The position numbers and the translations under genes are program-made. From NCBI GenBank assembly GCA_021234155.1, contig JAJEKV010000047.1, positions 2,036,494-2,100,493 on the forward strand: a DNA stretch of 64,000 nt. Reading direction: 5' to 3'. Positions 57,969 to 64,000 of this stretch are shown here, in pieces (the first letter of the stretch is position 1; every line of letters starts with the position of its first letter). The notes beneath the pieces were generated by a model. It saw nothing but the letters and a program-made list of their open reading frames with translations, was not told where the DNA came from and searched no databases. Origin of the DNA: Isoetes taiwanensis (taxonomy: Eukaryota; Streptophyta; Lycopodiopsida; Isoetales; Isoetaceae).

Positions 57969-58382
57969 TTATCCATCGTGTGAGTCCCAATGGCATCTAA
58001 AGAACGAGTAAAACCCTATCAGACTTCCGATTCTGTCCAGCTCTCTGTTATAGTTGCATCCAAACTTACGGTGATGAGCTAGGGCCATGAGAGCCACCTC
58101 TTGGTTGAACTGGTTTTTTATTCTATCTACTGATGTAGTTAAGCCACCAAGAGCTACTCCACATCGGTGCTTCCATATACACCAAAGAGATATGTTGGTA
58201 AGTGTCAGATGGATGATATCTTCCTCTAGGTTGACTAAGATTTCTGGCCATGATAGTTGATGTATATCCAGCCCAATGATTGGACTGACCCATCTCCAGA
58301 AGTCACTTATATTAGGGCAGAAGAAGAGGTGATCCAGTGTCTCTGAGGCGCCACAACCCAATGGGCAGAGATCGTGGTGCAC
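57969..58382 (-). pseudogene. LINE-2 C-terminal zf-RVT part
   Basis: Open 137-codon frame with the Cys/His pattern of the zinc-binding domain of plant LINE reverse transcriptases (CPLGCG...HLFFCP...FWRW). It ends at 57969, about 290 bp before the poly(A) tail. This is the best-preserved piece of the element. Confidence 0.75.
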
Positions 58383-59604
58383 TATGTCTACGTTGATTAA
58401 CCAGTCATATTACATAGAGCCAGATCTGTGGCTGCTCCAACAAAAAGCGTAACTTTCTTGAACACAGAGAAGTCCAGGACTTAGTTAATAGTCTTCTAGT
58501 TTCTGCTTGATCTAATCTCAGTATTTCAGCTGCTTTAAGTGGAGGTGGTGGCATCAGCAGACCATATATTTTTCTGACCTTGTAGCCATCTTCATCCCCA
58601 CACATCCATTTTTCCTCAGGCCCTGCAATGCCTGAGAGCGTAATAACATTCCTCATTATTTCTTTGAACACCCTTCTGTCCCCTACCCCTACAGTAGGAA
58701 TAAGGGCTCTCAGTCTGGTCCATGAAATCCATCTGTCACTTTCCCATAGGTGCCCCACCTTGGTTATTCTGCCTCCACGCCATTTGGCAAAGATCACGAG
58801 GGTGTGCTAATGCTAGTGGAAGTTGGTCCTTTTCCCAAATTTGTATATTCAAAAATATGCTAAGATCTCCGACTTCCCATGGAGCATCGACCACATGGAA
58901 AAGGTCTTGCACTTCTTGCGGGCTCTAGAATTTTCCTCATTATAGGGGGCGTGCGGGCCCAATGTGAACTTGTAGAAGAGGGACCCGAGTCTCCTCCCTC
59001 GGAGTAGAGGGTTTGCCTTTTATTTTGCCTTGTAGAAGCCCGGAATCTCACTATATCAATTGTCGGTGATACGTCTCTCACGGAATTGCCCGCCAAACAA
59101 ACTTAGCGCTAGTGCTTTTGCACGGACCATTGGGTCTTTACATCCCTAACCCTCCATCCTTTACGTCTCGACACATTTTCGACCATGCCACCTTGGCTTT
59201 TTTCCCCATATGAATTTCGGATAATTACCAAAATCTGGTCATATACATACTTTGGTGCCACTATTGCCGGCGAATAGAAGATATCGTAGCATTAGGGATT
59301 GCATTTGCTACGCCCTTTCGTCCCATTGTTGAGAGAGCTTTCTGGGGACCATAGATTGACCTTTTTTGGGATCTTTTCTATGATAGGAGACCATAGCCCT
59401 TTTAGATTATACGCTAGATTAAGAGGCATTTCCGGTAGCTTGGCGGTTTCGAGGCGGCTATTACGATAGTTCCATGCTCTAACCACGGCATCAGCAGCCC
59501 CATCAAAAGGCCATATAGTAGCACACTTGGCTGGGTTGATTCCTATTAGGCGATGGAGAAGAAGGAATCAATGCATCACGAAAGGATTGAAGCTCTCATC
59601 ATCA

Positions 59605-60159
59605 TTATCTTAAGAAAAGGAAGGTATCATCCGCATACTGCATTATTGTCAACTTTCTGTCAGATCCAGGGAGAGTTAAGCCATTTACCTTACCTCTTGC
59701 CTCCAAATTCTTGACCATGCAAGTTAGAAGATTTTGCCATAATCGAGAAATAGATATGGGGCGAGAGGAGGGCCACCATCTAATTCCTTTCACGAGGTCA
59801 AAGAGACCGATTGGGTTGACCATTCACTAGCTTGAAGCGGATGCCATCTTGTTCACCCCATGACTAGATTTATGAAGTAAAGCTTCAAAGCCCATTTGTG
59901 CCATAATGACCTCTAATCCACACCATCTTAGTGAGTCATAGGCTCGGCGGAAGTCAAGTTTAAGCAGAACACACTTCTGGTTTGAGTGCTTGCACCAATG
60001 AAGCCCCTCCCTGGCAGCCAAGTAATTGTCCGGGATGTTCCTATTTGGAAGAAAAGCTGATTGCTCATACCCTATTACGGTCCAAGGCTGGTTTATTGGG
60101 TAGCTATTACCGATGTTATTCCAAGGTGCACATGCGGTCTTGTTTAATTTTATTATCAT
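59605..60159 (-). pseudogene. LINE-2 reverse-transcriptase core
   Basis: Two adjacent frames. 60159-59827 carries EQSAFLPNRN and VLLKLDFRRAYDSL. 59823-59605 carries the active site QYADDTFLFL. Broken by shifts between them. Typical of L1-like plant LINEs. Confidence 0.75.
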
Positions 60160-61034
60160 ACCTGCATTAGCGATACCTCGTGTGTTTTAGCGTGCCTTCG
60201 TTAAAAAGTGTTATTGGTACCTATAAAATTGGTACCTATAAAATACTTGTAAAATACTTATAGTACCTATAAAATACCTATAAAATACATCCAGTACCTT
60301 TAAAATACTACCAGGTACTTGTATTTGAAAACTCCAAAATTTGAAGCAAAAACATTTTCATTTTCATTTACCGTGCGTGGTACCTCAATGCGGTATGCTA
60401 AAATACTGAAAGATGCAGGTACCGTCTGGAAACAACAGCGGCTATTACCTTCATGATTACTTTATGAACATTGGTCAATGCTATCGGAGTTGATAATCGA
60501 GGCCTACTTACTTTTGGAATGAGTGCAATGAATCCGGTTGCCAAGGTTGGATGGAGATATCGGTGAAAGGACAAAGAAGGGACCCAAGATATCGAATTCC
60601 ACATAGAACTCGGTGGAAACCCATCGGCCTGAGGGATTTCGGAGGCTAGGAACTTAAGCGCCTTGTAGATTTACGCATCCTTTGGCTCTTGAAGCAAAAG
60701 TCTGTTCTCCTCGGCACTTATCAAAGGTCTTGGCGGAATGGAAGATAGCCATTTTGAGCATTGGGAGGAATAATCATTTGGAAGAGGAACTTCCTTGAAA
60801 AGCCCCTCGTAGCTATTTACGGCCCGATCTAATTTGAGTTTTTATGACTTGATCTTTGGTCATCAATTCTTGAAGTATCTTTGTTCTCGACCAACCTAGA
60901 TCTGGCCAGTCTAAAGAAACATTTAGAGTTTTCATGATCCACTTCGGCGTACCACTTAGTCCTAGATCTCATGGCTGCCACACGTGCTTCTTCCTCCTCT
61001 ATTGCTTTGACTCTGATGCTTAATTCTTCCTCAA

Positions 61035-61318
61035 GATTCTGAGACTTTTGCTTCAAGAGCCAGGCGATGCAGAAATCTACAAGGCGCTAAGTTCCCTAGC
61101 CTCTGGGAAATCCCCAGGGCCAGATGGGTTTCCACCAGAGTTCTATGTGGAATTCTGGGATATCTTGAGTCCCTTCTTTGCCGCTGCAGTCAAAGGAGCC
61201 TGGGCTATCAGATATCTCCATCCAACCTTGGCAGCTGGATTCATTGCACTCATTCCAAAAGTAAGTAGGCCTCAGGTTATCAACGAATGGAGACCGATAG
61301 CATTGACCAATGTTCTGT
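61035..61318 (+). mobile_element. Inverted 5' segment of LINE-2
   Basis: Plus-strand frame with SSLASGKSPGPDGFPPEFYV and GFIALIPKVSRP, the RT N-terminal region. The same sequence lies at 60465-60700 on the minus strand. Inversion at the 5' end with a repeated part is compatible with twin priming during insertion. Confidence 0.75.
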
Positions 61319-61783
61319 AAATTCAACACCAATATATGTTACTAACTTTAAGAAATTTCAAATAGAATTTATACTTTTCTTTTCTTTTTTTCCACTTTCT
61401 TTCTTGTTCGAAGTACAAAGTTGAACCATTAGAATAGAATAGAATAGAATAAAATGGAATAGAGGAAAAGGAACAATGTAGTCTCTTTTTTTTAGGTTTT
61501 TGAACATGTTCATGTATGTTTGTGTCTTGATTTATGTATTTCCAATAAATTCAATGTCTTTGCCAAAATGCTTGGATTTTTTTAAATTATTATAGCGTGA
61601 TGACTAATATTTGCCTTTCCATTTTGTAAAAATTTAGCCAAAAGCAAGAAACTGTGATGGAGAAAAACCATTTAGTTTAGCCAAGTGTTAGAAACCTCTA
61701 GCCCCAATTTGAAGATAGTTTAGCTAAACCTATTTTGGCTACACTAAAATATAGGAGTAGTAATTTATTCCATGATTGGGAGC

Positions 61784-61850
61784 CCATTTGAGGCTACTGC
61801 CTTGCCATTGTCCACCTTCTTAAGGGTGCTTTCTACATTTATATTATATA
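61784..61850 (-). mobile_element. LINE-1, 5' continuation
   Basis: Minus strand reads TLKKVDNGKAVASNGLP, which leads directly into PIKLLKFGGGG of 57432 if the nested insertions are removed. It ends where Gypsy RT sequence begins. Confidence 0.65.
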
Positions 61851-62255
61851 ACGGATGATCTCGTGGATGAATTGCAGGGAGTTAGATATTTTTCTAAGAT
61901 AAATCTCTAATCCGATTATCATCAGATAAGAATAAAGGAAGGAAGGAAGGAAGGTTCTTTTATCGTCCGCAGAGGCCAATCGGCCTATGGGACCCAAATT
62001 ACACGGGTGCAGCAAGCCCGTTGCTACCCGGATATCCATAAATAAGCTTTCAGAACTAGATATAGCCAATATGAGTTTACTGTTATATCTTTTGGACTAT
62101 TCAATGTGCCTGCAATGTTCATGAGATTGATGAATGATGTCTTTCTTGAGTTCCTTGATGAATTTGTCATCATCTTCTTTGATAACGTACTTATCTACAG
62201 TAAGACCTTGGAGAAGCATGAACGCCATCTTCAAATGGCTTTGCAAAAGTTGAGA
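61826..62255 (+). mobile_element. Gypsy reverse-transcriptase fragment with a ~95-bp insert
   Basis: 61850-61935 reads DDLVDELQGVRYFSKINL and YHQIRIKE. 62046-62255 reads [17 protein letters not shown], then [16 protein letters not shown] and [14 protein letters not shown]. The active-site aspartates region reads FFDN instead of YLDD. Between the halves, about 61936-62030 holds GGAA repeats and GC-rich DNA that do not belong to RT. Dead fragment without LTRs. Confidence 0.85.
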
Positions 62256-63211
62256 CACCCTTCGGGCTGCAAATGTTACCCAATGCAGCCTTTGATCCTT
62301 TGCATAAGATCCACTCCAAAGAGTCATTGTGACGTGCCTCTTTCAAGAGCCATGATCCCTTATAAAGCTCACACAAGTCGACTTAACTAATCGTATTACG
62401 AATAACAACTACTTAATTGGTTGTGTTAAAAACATGGCATCTTACCCTATGGTTTCATATCCAGTGTTTCCTCAATGGTCTAGACAACCAAGGCAATATA
62501 AATTCTGCACCGAGGCCACTAATAGTAGGTTTAATACGAGTCCTCATTCACGGACGTCCCTTAGGCTGGGTTCACATGCACCTTCACGACCATCACCATC
62601 ACGTAAAAGGGCTCACCGTTTTACGCCCATCGTCACCCACCATCGCCAATTTGCACTGGGCAAAGCAGACCCCCTCTCTGGCGATGGTTGCATGTGAAGC
62701 GGCCCTTAGGCTAGCATGTGTATGTTGGCATGCCCAACCCCAATACTTGTAACAATCACCTAGGCCACCCAGTGCCCAACCCCAGGCCACACTGGTGCGT
62801 GTAACATGAGTCCTCATTCATGGACGTCCCTTAGGGTTTAGAAGTGAGCAACACTCTGTTCGAATATCGAATCAGGGGATGACGCGTCGCGTTTAGTCTT
62901 TTAGCCTACCCTGCTGACATTTTTTTTTCCAGCAAATCTCGACCTAAGACTTTTGACGCACAGGTTTTGCCTAAGTTCAAGGTTTTTTCAGAGCCCAGGG
63001 TTTTCAGAGCACAGGTTTTGCCTCAGTTCAAGATCGTTTGCCGCAGTTCAAGTTTTTTTTTTCAAGTTTTCAAAAGGCCCTCCGCCTGGAGCTTAGGATT
63101 GCAATGTAGCTGCCCTAATGGCCACTTAGAAAACGCAATCTTGCCATATTCCCGATTATCAAACAGTATACAACGAAGTCTAGACGAACACACGGATTTA
63201 CTAACAACGGT
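62256..63211 (+). other. Upstream region of the SDR gene with small repeats
   Basis: No gene supported. The phrase TCCTCATTCACGGACGTCCC (about 62541) recurs at about 62812, and a ~40-bp tandem repeat with CAGGTTTTGCC and AGTTCAAG lies at 62961-63050. The SDR promoter and 5' leader should be within the last few hundred bases; no TATA box is clear. Confidence 0.4.
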
Positions 63212-64000
63212 ATGGCTTCCACATGGAATGTTGCTAGACCTGCTAATCTTTGGCGAATGGGAGTGCTGTGGCTGCTTGCTCTCATAATTTCATATATAAA
63301 GCTAGCATTTCGATTACTTACAAAATCAGTTGTTCAATTTCCTCGGAGGTCACTCCGTTCAAGGTCATCCAGGGCTTGCATTGTAACTGGGGTGCGCATT
63401 CTAAATTGTCTCTTATTAAGTTATATGAATGATGCTTTCCATATGCTGATGCTTATTTTTTTGCCAGGAAGGCATCATCAGGCATAGGAAAAGCTACTGC
63501 TGAGGCTCTTGCTCTTGAAGGCTATCATGTTATACTCGGTTAGCTTGCACAAAATCGATGGTATTTATAATTTTTCATTTTCTAAGAACTTTTTTGGTGT
63601 ATCCATGCTTTTGCTGCAGCTGCCCGTTCCCCAAGTCGGTTGTCAGAGGTATTATTAGGCTCCTGGTTGTAATGTTTTCTTTTATGTTGGATATGTGAAA
63701 TTTGTATTAATATCAGCTGTAGGTGGTAACAGAAATACAAGGAAGACAGGAAAATGCAAAGTTGTATCCCTTGGAGCTTGATTTGTGCTCAATAAACTCA
63801 ATTTTGAAATTTGTTGATGCTGTTGGAAGGTGTTTAAATTTGCAAGCCCCTGAAGTTTCGCTGCAGCTGATTGTCAATAATGCAGGCATCCTTTCAGCAT
63901 CCCAGAAATGGACGACTGATGGATATGACAGGTAAATGATGCAAAAAAACAAAGTAAATTTTCTTTGAGGAAGGTCGTTAATATGCAGGCTGATCCAACA
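63212..64000 (+). CDS. Short-chain dehydrogenase/reductase, 5' part of gene
   Basis: Exons are read as 63212-63391, 63472-63538, 63620-63648, 63723-63931 and 63989 onwards, with GT-AG introns of 80, 81, 74 and about 57 bp and matching phases. Exon 1 starts with ATG and encodes a membrane-like segment (WLLALIISYIKLAF), then ACIVTG. Exon 2 joins as ASSGIGKATAEALALEGYHV, so the nucleotide-binding motif TGxxxGIG is restored across the splice. Exon 4 carries LDL and the NNAG motif (VNNAGILSASQ). The gene continues past the window. The family binds NAD(P)H; by resemblance it is closest to plant proteins such as At5g53090/At5g53100, whose substrate is not known to me. The catalytic Ser, Tyr and Lys lie beyond the edge. 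No frameshift is seen, in contrast to the transposon regions. Confidence 0.85.

Larger units (their letters stand above)
57659..61318 (-). mobile_element. LINE-2, with poly(A) tail and inverted 5' end
   Basis: The T tract at 57659-57682 is the tail of a minus-strand LINE. Going 5' along the minus strand: zf-RVT finger CPLGCGASETLDHLFFCP (58360-58300), LINE C-terminal region (58797-58405), RT active site YADDTFLFLR near 59625, EQSAFLPNRNIPDNYL near 60070 with LKLDFRRAYDSLRW near 59950, and a coiled, basic stretch (61056-60829). The last 280 bp (61035-61318) are turned round and repeat the RT start also present at 60465-60700. Frames are broken by many one-base losses at CAG/CTG sites in 58900-60700. 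The empty site is seen at 15755-15770. Confidence 0.82.
57431..61773. mobile_element. Mutator-like non-autonomous element, copy 2, interrupted
   Basis: Its own sequence is 57431-57658 and 61319-61773, about 680 bp, homologous to 15514-16163. Ends ATCGAATAAA and complement of TTTATTCCAT match but for one base. It is flanked by a perfect 10-bp duplication and inserted in LINE-1, whose frame continues on both sides (…GLPIKLLKFGG reads across). It was itself hit by LINE-2. Confidence 0.8.

Overview
This is nuclear DNA from a green plant, and almost all of it is dead or dying transposable elements. No species can be named from the sequence. The evidence for a plant is a Gypsy-type primer binding site complementary to initiator tRNA-Met, Copia and Gypsy pol fragments, LINE reverse transcriptases with a zf-RVT tail, hAT transposase domains, and at the right edge an intron-containing short-chain dehydrogenase gene of a plant-type clade (similar to Arabidopsis At5g53090/At5g53100). 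A large, repeat-rich, possibly seed-free plant genome would fit, but that is inference. One 13-base assembly gap (N) lies at 45785-45797.

Region by region. 1-13009: the 5' end of a minus-strand Gypsy element. It has an LTR, a primer binding site at 1151-1162 and a gag-like start at 196-372. Its LTR was split by a 10.2 kb hAT-superfamily transposon (1747-11962), flanked by the 8-bp duplication CCTCCGAG and bounded by terminal repeats reading CAGGGATAGGTTC. The hAT carries two subterminal motif arrays, a minus-strand transposase with BED, DUF659 and dimerisation parts (8585-11059), and plus-strand cargo: a protein-kinase-like gene (3160-4740), a coiled-coil/RING-like gene (about 5890-6612) and a run of five long inverted repeats (6848-8206). 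This composite element is the most interesting object in the window.

13010-21570: a purine-rich, strand-asymmetric degenerate repeat tract, a 650-bp Mutator-like non-autonomous element, a ~650-bp direct duplication 1.46 kb apart, and a second coiled-coil/RING-like exon on the minus strand next to a Copia reverse-transcriptase fragment. 21600-28700: decayed minus-strand reading frames bounded by GGCGC-rich palindromic sequence, then several tandem repeats. 28990-31400: a decayed Copia pol with its 3' LTR. 31400-46400: mostly unrecognised decayed sequence, a 1.1-kb GAATCT-rich array, and a LINE. 46440-46981: a CG-rich tandem repeat ending in a TATA box. 51350-56684: two more copies of the Gypsy LTR. 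56697-61850: a triple nest, with LINE-1 interrupted by a Mutator-like element that is itself interrupted by LINE-2, whose 5' end is inverted. 61826-62255: a Gypsy RT fragment. 63212-64000: the start of the one convincingly intact host gene.

A technical pattern runs through several regions. Where repeat copies can be compared, CAG/CTG sites in one copy are often CG in the other, with the middle base missing. This looks like a base-calling artefact at CHG-methylated cytosines. It may explain many of the frameshifts, so 'pseudogene' calls in the transposons should be read with that in mind.
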